Shown: one piece after another, positions 23,815 to 36,268 of the stretch
Layout of the letters: every line of letters starts with the position of its first letter
Position numbering within the stretch: the first letter of the stretch is position 1
Assembly (NCBI GenBank): GCA_036346225.1
Contig: JARFIW010000139.1
Location: 8,432,001 to 8,496,000 of the forward strand
Length of the DNA: 64,000 nucleotides
Direction of reading: 5' to 3'
Source: Platerodrilus igneus
Lineage: Eukaryota > Arthropoda > Insecta > Coleoptera > Lycidae
Position numbers and translations under genes: made by a program
The notes under the pieces: model-generated
What the model saw: the letters and a program-made list of their open reading frames with translations, nothing else
Told to the model about the DNA's origin: nothing
Database searches by the model: none

Positions 23815-24206
23815 ACACTTCTTTAATAACCATCCTCTCAATCGTATAAATACAATCATGTTAAAAATATTCCAATCCTCAAATTATTGAATTATTTGAA
23901 ATTACCAATAAAAATTAATCAACTGATTTCACCTTAAGCGTATTGACTACCTAAAAAGTCGTTCCCAGGACGCAATACAAATTGAAGGCAATCATTCTTT
24001 TAAACTTTAAAATTTTCACCTAATGTACTCAAACCAAATATATCGAACATCAATAAATCAAAGCCAACTTCAATTTGTGTCGTAAAAGTCAAACTTAAAA
24101 TTTTTTATTATTTTGACAACGATCCTGGGAAATGGATCGATACGTAAATAAAGATGATTTTAAAATTTATGAGTGGTTTAATTCCCAAAGAAGATTAAGA
24201 AAAAAC
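23815..24206 (+). repeat. Dispersed ~390-bp SINE-like repeat, copy 2 (forward)
   Basis: Most complete copy in the forward sense. It begins near 'cacacttctttaataaccat', contains 'tgacaacgatcctgggaaat' and ends 'cccaaagaagattaagaaaaa'. Relatives are at 9,105-9,505, 30,913-31,410 and 49,503-49,602. Confidence 0.7.
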
Positions 24207-24214
24207 TTAAATAG

Positions 24215-24270
24215 TAGTACGAAACTGCCGTACGACAGCACAAAAGGCCGTTCATTTAAACCAATGTAAA
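24215..24270. repeat. Short repeat shared with 33,040-33,105 in reverse
   Basis: The segment with CGACAGCACAAAA and 'atttaaaccaatg' reappears in reverse complement just beyond LINE B. It may be the edge of an unrecognised element. Confidence 0.45.
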
Positions 24271-24274
24271 AATT

Positions 24275-27200
24275 AAGAAAGTTTCGCTTATAAGAAATAC
24301 ATAGAAATTATCTCTATATGGAATATATGTGTGTGGATGAGAGATAGACATACATTAACCTTACTAATTACAAGTTGTTCTTTGTCTGTGCTTGTCATTC
24401 AACCCGTGACCGCCAATGTTATCAACTCGTTCGATATATAGCAGCTTGTCTATGTTACAAGCCCTGGAGCATTTTTCTTAACTATTTCTTTTAACATGTC
24501 ATCCCAGAGTAAGCAATGTTGCACATACTTTTTAATTAATCCTATTGCAAATCCTTTTTTCTTCCCATTACAAAAATACACACATCATTCTACAATATTA
24601 ACACAAAACAATCTTTTAAACTCTTCAAATAACATATATTACTATATATTATTTTTACAAATCAGACGTACGATGTGTTGCCTTGTTACAATTTTTCCAT
24701 TTGTGAAATTTAGTGTGTTTTACAGCTAAACTCTAGAAAGAAAAGTAAATGTAGAACCCTTAATAAATTGATGCCGAGACTAAAAATTAAGTACAACGAT
24801 GAGATACTTGTAAGAAATAATAAGATTAAAAATAAGACGCATGAGGCAGCAATTTGCGCCTCCAATGTAGTTCAAAATTACAGCAAAACAATGTAGTAAT
24901 TATCACTTTGTATATCATAGCATAATCAAATATCACAAGAATATTTTATATTTTTAATTACTGTAAAACCTTTCTTTTAATAAAAGAGATGAAAATGTTC
25001 TTAGATCATATAATGAAATGCAAAAATATTTCTGTTTTAAATCTCGAAGGATAAAAAGAATCTGAACCTTAGTGCTTGGTTCTTAAAATTGCAATAAAAA
25101 TTTATGTAGGAAACTTTCTACTCACAATCAGAATGTATAGATCTTAAATACCTCATAATTATTAATAATTTTGTAACTATTCAAAATTAGATGACAAGAA
25201 AAGCAAAAGTATGCTTAAATTTATAAACAAAATCAATTATGTACATAATAGATATTCAGAGGATTAATATAAATGTGATCCTGTTTCTGTATAATCAGAG
25301 AGCAACATTTAACAGGTTGCATGTTAGATCTTATGGCAAGCTAATACTGATACTAGGGCTCTATCTAATCGTATTGATCTATGTTATCCTATCACATATA
25401 GAATCAATGCATACATGAACTCTAAACCTTTTAAGTTCAAATTAAATTCCATATACAAATTTTTACTTCGGAAGATTTTGTAATAAGCCTTAGATGAATC
25501 ATAAGCAAAACAGGGCTAACAATATTGCTTGTCGAAATAGATGTAAAAGTGTACAAACCTTGGAAAGTGCAGTTTAAAATAATACTACCTGTATTATCAA
25601 CTAGAATCATATGTACGTTACGTACTATAACGAAACAAAAAAGACAATGTGAACTTTGGCCTGTTGGCATGTCCGACCATTTATTTCTAATTTAACTGAG
25701 AATTGCCCAAATTACTTAATCTAAATAAGGTGATTTTAAGATCGGGTCCCGCACTTTAATATTACTTTAATGCTCTGTGCAAAGAAATAAGAATTAACGG
25801 CGTGAATATATTTTAGCAATACAAACCATTGTTAATTAATGTAAAGGCAGTTAGTGGGATGCCTTCACAATCCTGCTAACACTACTGCAAACGCTATTCT
25901 AAAGTCGCAGGTCGCAAGAATGATCCATCTTATTTTCTTAAAGGACAACCTATGACTCTGTATTTGATAAGGTACTAGTTGCACGAATCGACACGGATGA
26001 TTCGTCCTGGCGACATTTTGTTAAACGTTCTACACTAGTTTGTAAATGTCTATGGTAGATGGCTGCACTACATCATCAAATGATATAATATACGAATGTA
26101 GTTGTCTGTTTACCTTGTAACCAAACCAATTATTCAAATAAACATAATAGAAATATTAAGCGTGTTCCAAACGGAAACTAAGCTGTTATTTGAGGTGTGT
26201 AATATTTATGAAATTTGGTTTTAATAAACGTAGATGTGGGCACTCAACGCGTAATTTGCTTTGTGATCTGAGTTGCCTAAATATAATAGTATGTATTTTT
26301 ACGTATAACAATACCTAATAAGATGGTAATATGAACGTAACATTTGAAAACGTTACAGCAATAGGTGCCAACATTTTCCATATTTATATGGTATGCTTGC
26401 TAATATTTAATTTACATTTTTTAATTAATCCTAGAGTATGCAAGACCGGATCACCAGACTTTAGTACATCTTGTATCGTTGGTGTTGTATATTTTACAAT
26501 TTACTGGTGACGTCACACTATTTGCATACAATGTCTTTATTCCCATCACTAGATGTTTAAAAGTTTGACACATGTTTGATGTGTTGTCTGTATTTGAAGA
26601 TTTTAGATTCAATATATTTTGCAATTTACGAGTGACGTTACACTGTTTGCAAACAAAAAGTCATTATCCACCTAAACCTGTTTAAATGTTTGAAAATTGT
26701 AGATATTAATAAAACCAGGGAGTTTAAATACATAAATAACATATTTGTTGCATTCAGAAAACATACATTGCTAATTATTAATATATCTAAACATACACCA
26801 TATACTTTCGACATTTTGCCCATATTTAATCCTACACTTGTCACCATTTTATTTCTGCTAGATATCTAACAAACCGTACCAATTTATAATTTTGACAGAA
26901 CAGACACTACAATTAGTGGCTAATGGTTTGTTAGATGTCTAGCAGAAATAAAATATTGACAAGTATACTATATAAATATGGAGAATGTATACAAATATAG
27001 ATAGGCAACACGTCGAACGTATATGGTATATGTTTAGATATATTAATAATTAGCAAACTATTTTTTCTGTTTGTACCAAGTGTGTTATTTATGTATTAAA
27101 CTCCCTGCTTTTATGAGTATCTAAAATTTTAAACTTTTAAACAGGTCTAGCGAAGTGGATAATGATATTGTTTGCAAATAATGTACCTTCACCCGTAAAT

Positions 27201-28205
27201 TGCAAAATATGTTGAATCTAAAATCTTTAAATACAGACAACACGTCAAACGTATGTGTCAAACTTTTAAAGAGAATAAAGACTTATTGTATGCAAATAGT
27301 ATGACGTCACCCGTAAATTGTAAAATATGTTGAACCTAAAAATATAAGTAACACGCCGAACGTATGTGTCAAACTTTTAGATAGGTCTAGCGAAGGGAAT
27401 AAAGACTTATTGTTTTCAAATAGTGGGACGTTGCCAGTAAATTGTAAAATATACAACACCAACTATATTAGGTGTACTAAAATTTTGTAATTAGGTCTTG
27501 CATACTCTAGGATTAATTGAAAAATAAATTAAGTATTAGCAAGTATACCATATAAATATGAGAAATGTTGATACCTATAGGCAACACATCGTACGTCTAA
27601 TTTGTAAAAATAATGCATAGTGGTGTATGTTATTTGAAAGATTACTTCATGCTAATGTTATAAAAGAATTTGTTAGTGTATTTGTATTAGCAGGAAGAAA
27701 AAATATGCAATAGGGATAATTAAAAAATATGTATGTGCTAAGTATATCTCTCATATAGATAATAAATGGACCAAGGATTTAAAAGCTTACTTTGTGCAAA
27801 TTTTGTGTAACAATACTTCCTATAGCATTAATTAAAAAATATATGTATAAATATTGTGTATTGTGTATTGCAAAATATATGTGCTAATATTGTAAAAGGA
27901 TTTGTCTGTGTATTTGTAATCATAGGAAGAAAAGTATTTGCAATAGGGTTAATTAAAAAATATGTGTTAATATTGCTCAACATTGCTTATTCGGAGATGA
28001 TGTGTTAAAAGAGCTAGTTAATAAAAATGCTTCAGGGCTTATGAGAGAGGCAAGCTGCTGTATATCGAAAGAGTTAATATGAGTGGTTGTCACGTGGTTG
28101 AATGACGAGTACAGACAAAGAATGGCGTGTAATTAGTAAGATTAATGTATGTGTATCTCCTCCAAATATATATTTCATATAGTGTATTTCTTATGAGCAA
28201 TACTT
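24275..28205. mobile_element. Giant imperfect palindrome, foldback-type element with insertion
   Basis: The left arm (24,275-24,690, continuing at 26,345-26,880) and the right arm (26,920-28,205) are inverted copies. Outer ends pair as 'aagaaagt..cttataagaaatac' against its reverse at the right border. The middle pairs at ACGTACGATGTGTTGCC with GGCAACACATCGTACGT. The inner ends pair at 'tttctgctagatatctaaca'. The loop is about 45 bp. Each arm contains about 125-bp tandem subrepeats with a TGACGTCA-like site, two on the left and three on the right. No transposase is visible. This is the form of a foldback or long-TIR non-autonomous DNA transposon. Confidence 0.75.
24691..26344. other. ~1.65-kb unrelated insertion in the left palindrome arm
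   Basis: This sequence has no partner in the right arm, where the flanking matches are adjacent at about 27,590. It holds no gene that I recognise. The ORF at 25,437-25,670 (minus strand) has no motif. Alternatively the right arm lost the equivalent DNA. Confidence 0.6.
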
Positions 28206-28209
28206 TCTT

Positions 28210-28905
28210 CATTTTTCATCATCATTAGATCTTCAGTTCTGGAAGTAGTTAGACACGTACCTTCATTGCTTCTTATTATGAGCTAACTTAAACTTTTCCT
28301 GATATTTGCACGGTCTGCATCTATTAGTATCTGCGTGCAAAAGACTAATCTCAGTCTACCTCTACCTCTTTTTTTTTATCTGTATCCCGTACTATTCCCT
28401 AAAAATGCCCTTCCGTTTCTCCTATTTTTTGTTTTTTGCAGATATCTTTATTCCCCGATTATTTCTATAACCTGTTTGTTATTAACTTTGTCCATACTAT
28501 CATCCTCATACTTCTGAAGCACAACATTCCAAAAGGCTTCTACCGTTTTTCTGTCTGCTTCTCCTACTGCCTCTATTTCATAGATGTACTGTGCTGTACT
28601 TCACACATATGCTGTCAACAATTTTCTCCTGGTTTGTATGTTTGTTGTCTACGAACATAGCCGCTGCTCTTTCTTGTTAGATGCAGTTGAGTTTCCCTTC
28701 TATTGTTTTACAATTATATACCCTATTTCCCTGATATTCAGTGGTATGTGAAGGGAGTTAAGCAGCTTGTGGCTGCCAAGATCCCCCAACAATTGAACAT
28801 TTGCCGAATTAATAGTTTTTCAATATATCTTTTTGCACCATCGACACTAGTTGAAAATATTTCAAAACCAACATCTGTAGTTGTTTATAATAATAATCAG
28901 ATTTA
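28210..28905 (-). mobile_element. Partial second copy of the LINE B 3' end
   Basis: The arrangement matches 8,336-9,060, including the jump at 'cttgttagatgcag' from coding tail to the 3'-flank block. Sequence divergence between the two is considerable, so the arrangement is old. Coding frames are broken. Confidence 0.7.
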
Positions 28906-29034
28906 AGTGCACTTACTTTTTTCGTCATTAGGTTTTGTGTCTTGAAATTGGTTGGACGCGTATCTCCACTTATTTACTTTCTGAGCTAGCCTACACAGTT
29001 CCCTGAAATTTGCACTGCCCTATATACAACTCGG

Positions 29035-29262
29035 TTCCCCTTCTATTGTTTTCAATTATATGTCCTATTTCACCGAGATTCAGTGGTTTTGAAGTAGATT
29101 AAGCAGCCTGTGACTATCAAGATCCCACAACACTTAGACATTTGCCGAATTAATAGTTTTCCAGTAATTCCTTTCACATAATTAACATTAATTGAGAATA
29201 TTGCAATATCAATACCTGTAGTTACTTATAACAATTATCAGGTTTAAGCACAGTTAATTTTT
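29035..29262 (-). repeat. LINE 3'-flank block beside LINE B
   Basis: Equivalent to 9,875-10,080, with 'aagatcccacaacacttaga' and 'catttgccgaattaatag'. It lies directly 3' of the LINE B coding tail. Confidence 0.65.
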
Positions 29263-30912
29263 TCGTCATTAGGTTATACATCTTAGAACTGGTTGGACAC
29301 GTACCTCCATTGATTTCTATTCTGAGTTAACCTACACATTTCCCTGAAATTCGCACAGCTTACATCTTTCATTATCTTTGTGCAATAGTCTAACCTAGAT
29401 CTACATCTACTTCTCTTTTTTTTCTATATCTGCTTCTAATATATTCCGCATTATTCCCTCATGCCTTAGTATGTGGTCTATCATCTTATCTCACCTCTTT
29501 GTTCTTAATTTTGTCTGTCCATGATATCTTCATCGTACGTCTGTAGCACCACATTTCAAAGGTTTCTACCGCTTTCATGTCTGCTTCTCCTATTGTCCAG
29601 GCTTCAAAGCCATACAGTACTGTGTTCCCGCATATGTTTTAAGCAATCTTTTCTTTGTTTCTATGTTTATTGTTTTTGAACATAGTAGTTGCTTTTTCTT
29701 GTTTAATGTAGCATGACCTTGTGCCAATCTTTGTTTTATATCTTTTGCGCTTTTCCCATCTTGCGTTATTTGGCTTCCTAGGTAGCAGAAATTTCGAACC
29801 TTTTGTCAGTTCTTGTTACCTATTTGTATTCGTGTTTTTGATTTATTTTCCCCTGCTTTGCATACTAGTACTTTAGTTTTATTTTGTTAATTTTCACACC
29901 GTTTCTCTCTGTTAAAGTTGTGTGCATTTCATTAAGAACAGCTTCTAACTTTTCCTTGCCAGATGCTAATACCGCTACATCATCTGAAAATCTAAGCATA
30001 TCAACTCCTGCATAATAATTCTAAATGTCTTCCTGCATTTGATAGTATTACTTGCCTTTTCAATGTACAAGTTAAAAATTAATTGGGATGGGGCACATCC
30101 CTGTCTCACCTCTTTCCTAATATTTACTTCTCTACGTTCCTGCTCTAATTTTATTACCGTCTTTGCTCTTTGTATAAGTCATGTACTAACTGTCTATCTC
30201 TAAAACTCATTCCAATCTTTGAGTATTTTGAACTTTTTTTTTCATTATACATTGGCGAATGCTTTTTCCAGATCTACAAATCCCATATACATGAATTCCC
30301 CTTTTTCTATTGTCTTCTCCATTATCGCCCTCAGATCTAAAATAGCCTCCAGTGTTCCCCTGTTTTGCCTAAACCCAAATTGATCTTCTACTAGTATTTC
30401 TTCCGGTCGTTTTTCTATTCATCTTTGTACAATTCTAGTTAGTATTTTTGATAAGTGTGTTGTCAAACTTATTGTTCGAAAATTTTAACATCTATGGGAG
30501 CTTCTCTTTATTGGTATAGAGACTGATGTTATGTTTGAAATCTTTGGGTATCTCGCTGGTCTCATACATATAGCTTACAAGTTGGAAGAGACGTTCTGTT
30601 ACTACTTGTCCAGCAGCTTTTAGAGTTTCTGCTTGCACCTTATCTGTACCCGGCGCCTTACTATTTTTCAGATCTTTTTATGCTAATTCAAACTCATCCC
30701 TAAGTATAGGATATCCTAAGTCATCCTTTTCAGTGTCTGATTCCTGTTCTAATGCTATTAGTTTCTCTCTTGCATATAAATTCCCTACATACTCTTGCCA
30801 TCTAACAACTTTATCTACATTTTCTATAATGACGTTTCCTCCTGCGTCCCTTACATTTGTGCTATGTGAATACTTCCCGTATGTTTGTTGTGGTTTGTTT
30901 AGTATTTTTCTT

Positions 30913-31410
30913 AATCTTCTTTAGCAATTAAACCACTCATAGTTTTTAAAATCATAGAAATGAGTTGTTCTTCATAACCTCGGGTTTTTATAAATTTTTG
31001 TTGGCCTTCTTATTTAGTGAAGTAGGTAAGTGGTATTCCTCCATTTGAGGTAAATGATAATGAAAGACTGCATTGCAATAGTGTTCCATATTTCTTCTAA
31101 ATCTTCTTTGGGAATTAAACCACTCATAGTTTTTAAAATTATCTTTATTTACGTTTTGATCCATGACCTAGGATCGTTGTCAAAATAATAAAAATTTCAA
31201 GTTTGACATTTATGACATAAATTGAAGGTGACTTTGATTTATTGATGTTCGATATATTTGGTTTGAGTACATTAGGTGAAAATTTTAAAGTTTAAAAATG
31301 AATGCCTTCAATTTGTGTTGCGACCTGCGACCGATTTTTTAGGTAGCCAATACGCTTAACGTGAAATCAGATGATTCATTTTTATTGGTAATTTCAAATA
31401 AATGCAATAA
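30913..31410 (-). repeat. SINE-like repeat copy 3, partly doubled
   Basis: A main copy lies at about 31,100-31,410. A 40-bp partial copy of its start ('attaaaccactcatagtttttaaaat') is at 30,920-30,953. The two are separated by about 150 bp of unrelated sequence. It interrupts LINE B. Confidence 0.65.
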
Positions 31411-31869
31411 TTTGAGGTTTTGTGGTTTTATTTCTCTAAAATTCATTCTAATTAGTTTGTATGCTTTGTCTGTCTTTCCTATTTCCAACTTAGTTTGTAC
31501 CTTTTTGCAGTTTTCATCATTCCATTGTTCTTTAGCTTTCCTGCTTTTGTTAATAATTTCCCATTTTCTGGCTTTGTATCACTGTTTTCCTGTTTCACCT
31601 TATCTATTTTTGTATTTTCGTATTTCTTCTATTAAATTCAGGATATCCTTTGTGTTATCCTTTTGGTTTCTTATTTTCTCTTTGTGTATACCCCAAAATA
31701 TCTCTGGCCACTATGTCTAAGTTGAATTTAATGTTACTCCATTCTGTTTCTACTTCCTTAGTATAAGAAATTTTCCCTTAAGCAATTCATTTGACTCTTT
31801 TCAAATCTTTCATGGATATCTTTATCTGGTAGTTTCTCAAAGTCAAAGTGTTTTTTTTCCGTTCCTTTT

Positions 31870-32600
31870 TTTCAAATTTTTAAATTTAAGAGCGGCCTTC
31901 ATAATTACAATATTGTGGTCAGTGTCTATATCTGCTTCTGGGTAGCTTTTACAGTCTTTTATTTGATTCCTAAACCGTTATCTGACAAGAATGTAATCTA
32001 TTTAATATCTTCCTATATCTCCTGGCATCTTCCACGTGTATCGTTTTCTAGCATGATGTTGAAATAATGTATTTGTGATGATTAAATTGTTTTTGATGCA
32101 AAATTCTATCAGGCTATTTTCCCTGTCGTTTCTCGTGCCCAAACCGATTAAACCAACAACTGCTCCTTCCCTACCTTCCCCTACCACTACATTAAAATTA
32201 CCCGTAATTATTAAATTTTCATGTCCTTGTACGTATGTTAGTATGTCTTCGATGCTTTTATAGATAGCTTCTACCTCTTCGTCACTGTAGCTACAGGTGG
32301 GCATGTATACTTGTATTATTACTGTATTTACCGGTTTAGATTCTAATCTGACCATGAGCACTCTTTCGTTCTTTTGTAAGTAATTTTCTACAGTGTCTTA
32401 TCTTTTTCGCATAACTATCCTCACACCCGCATTTCTCTCCTCTGTGTCTGTATGAGTTACTCTAAAGTCTCTACTCCAAAAATTCCTCGCCTTTGGTCAC
32501 CGAACTTCGGTGATCTCTACTATGTCTAATGATAACCTATTCATTTCGATTTTTAGGTTCTCTAGTTTACCTACTTGATTCATACTTCTCACATTTCACG
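31870..32600 (-). pseudogene. LINE B endonuclease domain
   Basis: A 119-residue frame, MLMVRLESKPVNTVIIQVYM onward, aligns with the middle of the LINE A endonuclease. The metal-ligand motif reads GNFN in place of GDFN, and flanking parts are in other frames. It is not functional. Confidence 0.75.
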
Positions 32601-33039
32601 CTCCGACTTGCAAAATGTTCCCGACTTTTTTTCTGAACTTTCCGATGGCATCCGCCGAAGTAGTCCCCTCTGGGAGTTCCGAATTGGGTGACTATTTGAG
32701 CTCCGGAATCTTTTACTCCAGAGAATGCCATCATGTTAATTACAACTTAAGTACGCTGTGTACTTGGGAGGTAATGTGGTGGTTTTCCGTTATCCACATT
32801 GTAAGTAGTATGTCTTAGAATGCCATACCGACCCCTCTGGTCTCTGCCACTCTAAGTATCGAAAGAGCTGATGCTTTCTTTTGGGGGCCTGTCTTAGTCT
32901 GGTTCTTCACTGAAGACGACATCAATTTGGTAAAACTTTGGTTCGGCTCTTTAGTTGATAGAAACATTGAAGCCATTTCATTTTTTCTAGTAATCTACAA
33001 CTTCTTCAAGGTATGTGTCGATTCGGAACGGGTTCATTT

Positions 33040-34698
33040 GCATTGGTTTAAATAATCGGGTTTTTGTGCTGTCGCAGCAGCAGCTTCGTACTGCTTAGGA
33101 TTAATACCGATTTCTCCAAATATCAAAAACACATTAGTAACCACTAAAAAAAATTTGGAAGGAACATTGAGTCTTCAACATAATCGAATGTAGCAATGTT
33201 AACACATTGGAATTCTTTATAGAAATGATATTAATATTTTCGTTTGGTTTATTTTGAATTAATTCCTGGTTGCTTATTGTGTCCCAAGTAATAATACATT
33301 TGGTTTATCATAATATTTCAAAAATATTATCCTGTTATGCATAACATGCGACAATATTAAAAAAACAGCTTTTGCGCCGCAAAAATTGCGACGACTATCT
33401 CCACACGAATTACGCAAATTGCGAAAATTAGAAGCCGAGAACAAACATTGCAAAATTACTCATGGACAGTGGCGTGTTAGTAGTTTATTCTACTTACTTT
33501 CTTATGTACTTAGGCGCGTTATGTATAGTAAATATATAGACATATATACATACATACACACACATATGTAGATGTATCTGTGTTGAATGTATATGTAACA
33601 TACTTAGTGACACAAAGTCTATAACATTTAAATGTTTATAATACTATCAGCCAATAGGTAAATTCACGCAATATCAGTTTTTTTCAAATTCGAAACGCTA
33701 CTGGTAAATCCGTGTCGCTCTGCTTAAAGTTCAAGGGTTATCTTCTCTTATCATCGTCCTTTAAATAATATATTTATGGTTAGCGTTTTAGTTGTTAATT
33801 TTAGCCGTTACGTAGTCTGATGGTTGTTTTAATATTAATAGCACCTTGTAGACGAGGTTAATTATACGAACGCATACGTTTTCCCAATAGCATAATTATT
33901 AAATTCAAGTTTGTTTATTGATCCACCGGAGGTGGTTGATATAAGTAATTCTGATGTTAGTTACGCGAGTGACGTCACAAACAGCTGATTAGTGAGAGTT
34001 TGCAAACTCAACGGGATTAACATACAAAATAATTACAGGATGATGATTTGTAAGTAGTTCTTTCATCACCGGCAATTTTTTATTCTAAGTGTGTTGCACT
34101 AATTATTGAGAATTTTATATGTTTATCAGAATTTTTGTCCATTGTCTGTCTTATCAAAGACCTTGAACTGTTAACAAATCGCTGAAGAATAATATCTAGT
34201 GCAATTTATTACTTTTATTAATGTAACATTTTTCGTTGCTTGTTTATTGCATTAGAAAAGCAAAAAATAAATGTTCTAAAAATATAAGGACGTAACTTTT
34301 TCACCCTGCTAGAAACTTATGTGTGTGGTTAAAAAGAAAGGCTTTGCAGTGGCACTGGCTGGTCTGACTTGGCCTTGCCTCATGTAAAACGTTCATTGAT
34401 GCAATTATACGGAATTAGATATGCGGAATATCTAAGAATGTAGAACCTTGTTGTTCTAGTGAATTAAAATAGGTTTGATGTGGGTAGTGATATTCGTCAT
34501 ATGAGTACACGAAGTTCTGTAATATTTAATTTCAGTGGAAACATAGCATTCGAATGCAAATTAATGCTTGAACGTTTTAAACATTTGTTGTAATAACATG
34601 AAAACATATCTTTCATTTTATCTTTTAATGGTTGCATTTTTCACTTTTAAAGGCTATGTTATTTTGCTAGACAGCGGTCACGCAGATGACAAAATTTT
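33040..34698. other. No recognised gene between LINE B and the gypsy element
   Basis: Begins with the reverse copy of the 24,215-24,270 repeat. A 61-residue frame at 33,386-33,571, with RRLSPHELRKLRKLEAENK, has a charged, coding-like start but no family I can name. The rest is AT-rich. Confidence 0.4.
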
Positions 34699-34702
34699 AT
34701 AT
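34699..34702. repeat. Target-site duplication ATAT of the gypsy element, low-coordinate side
   Basis: ATAT precedes the LTR here and follows the other LTR at 59,989-59,992. Four bases is usual for Ty3/gypsy, but ATAT is common in this DNA, so the other element ends carry more weight. Confidence 0.65.
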
Positions 34703-35203
34703 TGTAGCGGGCTACTACTAACGCGTTTCACTAATTTAAAACAAGTAGTAATAAAAGTCTTTATTACTCACTATTTATTGGTCCAATTAACAGTATATGC
34801 CTTATTTATAAATGTTTTCAGTCCAATTAACAATGAAGCACTATCACACTAATGCTATTTACAAGCACTAATATCTTCTTAAACTAAATTCTTAACCATA
34901 GCGCTATTGCCAACACTAAACGCTACTATTATTTATTTATTACACTTTTGTCTATTTATGTATTCTACAAGCTGACGGTACAATATACACTTCACATCAC
35001 CCAAATTTATTTTTACTCTTAGACTTATATTCGACATTCTGATATGGACTAACTCTGTACTTCATCAGCGATCTTATTTATACCCTGAATTAAATAGATG
35101 ATTCATTCTCTGGTATGTGCTCGAACATTCTCGGTTCCTGGAGAATATACATTGCTTACGACGCTTGTATGTTTGACGGGTTGCCTAATAGTAGCTCGTA
35201 ACA
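34703..35203 (-). repeat. Gypsy 3' LTR (501 bp)
   Basis: Begins TGTAGCGGGCTACT and ends CTCGTAACA in plus sense. It lacks 36 bp that the other LTR has near 59,775. The reading frame of the macro-domain ORF ends inside it at about 35,103. Confidence 0.88.
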
Positions 35204-35878
35204 CTGCCCCTTCTTTAAAACCGTTACGTCTCGTAACTGTAAATACATTGTGACGCCAATTCGCTAACTGATGACGGTATCGGCAGCTATCTCCTCTGGT
35301 GCATCCACCGCGTCGTTGTAAATAACAGTCAAAATTCTTTTCTTGGTCTTGGTAGGCAACCAGTTGATAGCAACAAACAAGAACCTGGACATTGGTTCCC
35401 TGGAAAATTACTTCTAGCATATTTCGGACTATTCTCCAATCTAAGCGATCCAGTCCACAGCCTAGCTTGGGCACCGCTAGTCTCGTTACTCCATTTTCCA
35501 TCATCTGAGCCTTAAGATTCAGCAAAGCTTCCCATAGATGTCCATAACTAGGTCTCTGCCATGAAGAATTTTTGATGACCAGGTAGTAAACATAACGATT
35601 TTTATCCTGAAGAACCAAAGCTTTTCCTACAGTTGGCTGCTGTTGTACTAATTCATCCTGACATCCAAACTTTTTCTTGAAAACAATAGCTATCCCTCTT
35701 GACATTTGCAGGTCCTGAGCTACGCAATGTGCAAGGGAATACTCTTCTGGTGCTCTAAACAGATCTTGCTGTTTTTCAACAAGAAATCTCGCCTTAGCGG
35801 AACCACCATACGCCGCCATGAAACTCTCAAAATCTACATTTGGCTCACGATTAATAACTCTTCGCACACCATTCTCAT
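35103..35878 (-). CDS. Macro domain (TARG1/OARD1-like) plus CCCH zinc finger, C-terminal extension of gypsy Pol
   Basis: The open frame runs from 35,963 to 35,103 (286 residues). Its first 28 residues are antisense of the inserted LINE, so the retrotransposon part starts at about residue 29. The macro domain (about 45-205) has HCVAQDLQMSRGIAIVFKKK and VPKLGCGLDRLDW. By comparison with TARG1, the catalytic Lys (131, in YYLVIKN) and Asp (172, in GCGLDR) are retained. The family removes ADP-ribose from proteins. A CCCH finger, C-x7-C-x5-C-x3-H at 213-231, suggests RNA binding. The frame has no internal stop, unlike gag and pol. In an intact element it would be the tail of Pol. Confidence 0.8.
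35869..35878. repeat. Target-site duplication CCATTCTCAT of the nested LINE, left
   Basis: This 10-mer is repeated at 54,641-54,650 immediately after the LINE poly(A). Both copies sit at the same codon phase of the gypsy frame. Confidence 0.88.
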
Positions 35879-36268
35879 CATCAGAGCACAAATGGGAGGA
35901 GGGTATACGCACTAGTCCCAAACATCCGAGACAGACTAAACTGTCACCACTTGGTCCCCTCACAAGGGCTCGTTCATTTTCTCACGGGGCATGGTTCTTA
36001 TCCAACCTACAGGAACCGCTTCGACCTCCAAGACAACAACAACTGCACATGTGGTGAGGTGGGGACACCGGAACATCTGGTGTTCCACTGCACCGAACTG
36101 CAACAGAATCTAGGAATGAACAGAACAATCCTACGGGACATACCCCTCTCGGACATGCTCTGGAACGGAAACATATTTCCTTAGCTAAACAGAATCACTC
36201 ACCAAACTACTACTATACTATACCAAAGGTACACAAACGGACTCTGACAGGACACACAAACACCATAC
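35879..36268 (+). mobile_element. Nested 5'-truncated LINE, part 1 (ORF2 end)
   Basis: The plus-strand frame encodes the end of a non-LTR reverse-transcriptase ORF of the Jockey/R1/LOA type: HFLTGHGSYPTYRNRF followed by a Cys-Cys-His-Cys knuckle, CTCGEVGTPEHLVFHC, and a stop at 36,182-36,184. The 3' untranslated region continues on the far side of the Polinton. The clade is not resolved from this short tail. Confidence 0.8.
36263..36268. repeat. Target-site duplication CCATAC of the Polinton, left
   Basis: CCATAC precedes AGTAGGGTAGCT at the left end and follows AGCTACCCTACT at the right end (53,185-53,190). Six bases is the known Maverick/Polinton duplication length. Confidence 0.93.

Larger units (their letters stand above)
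29268..33035 (-). mobile_element. LINE B: RTE-type non-LTR retrotransposon with an inserted repeat
   Basis: In minus orientation it has the same order as LINE A. The leader is about 33,035-32,610 and the endonuclease about 32,600-31,870. The linker is about 31,700-31,430. The reverse transcriptase spans 30,900-29,700 and the C-terminal tail follows. The SINE-like repeat at 30,913-31,410 separates linker from reverse transcriptase. The best remaining frame is endonuclease, 32,361-32,002, with IITGNFNVVVGEG, where the usual GDFN Asp is Asn. More frame breaks than in LINE A suggest an older copy. Confidence 0.82.

Noticed and set aside
33386..33571. Charged 61-residue frame that looked like an exon
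   Set aside because: The preceding acceptor is poor in pyrimidines, the frame runs into low-complexity AT/CA sequence and no family was recognised.
34703..35203. Solo LTR interpretation of the low-coordinate gypsy LTR
   Set aside because: The macro-domain frame beside it continues the phase of integrase at 54.6 kb, and the nested LINE and Polinton duplications account for the distance to the rest of the element.
35706..36057. Plus-strand frames opposite the macro domain
   Set aside because: They are shadows of the minus-strand gene and of the LINE tail. Only the frame with the Cys-His knuckle at 35,951-36,184 is supported.
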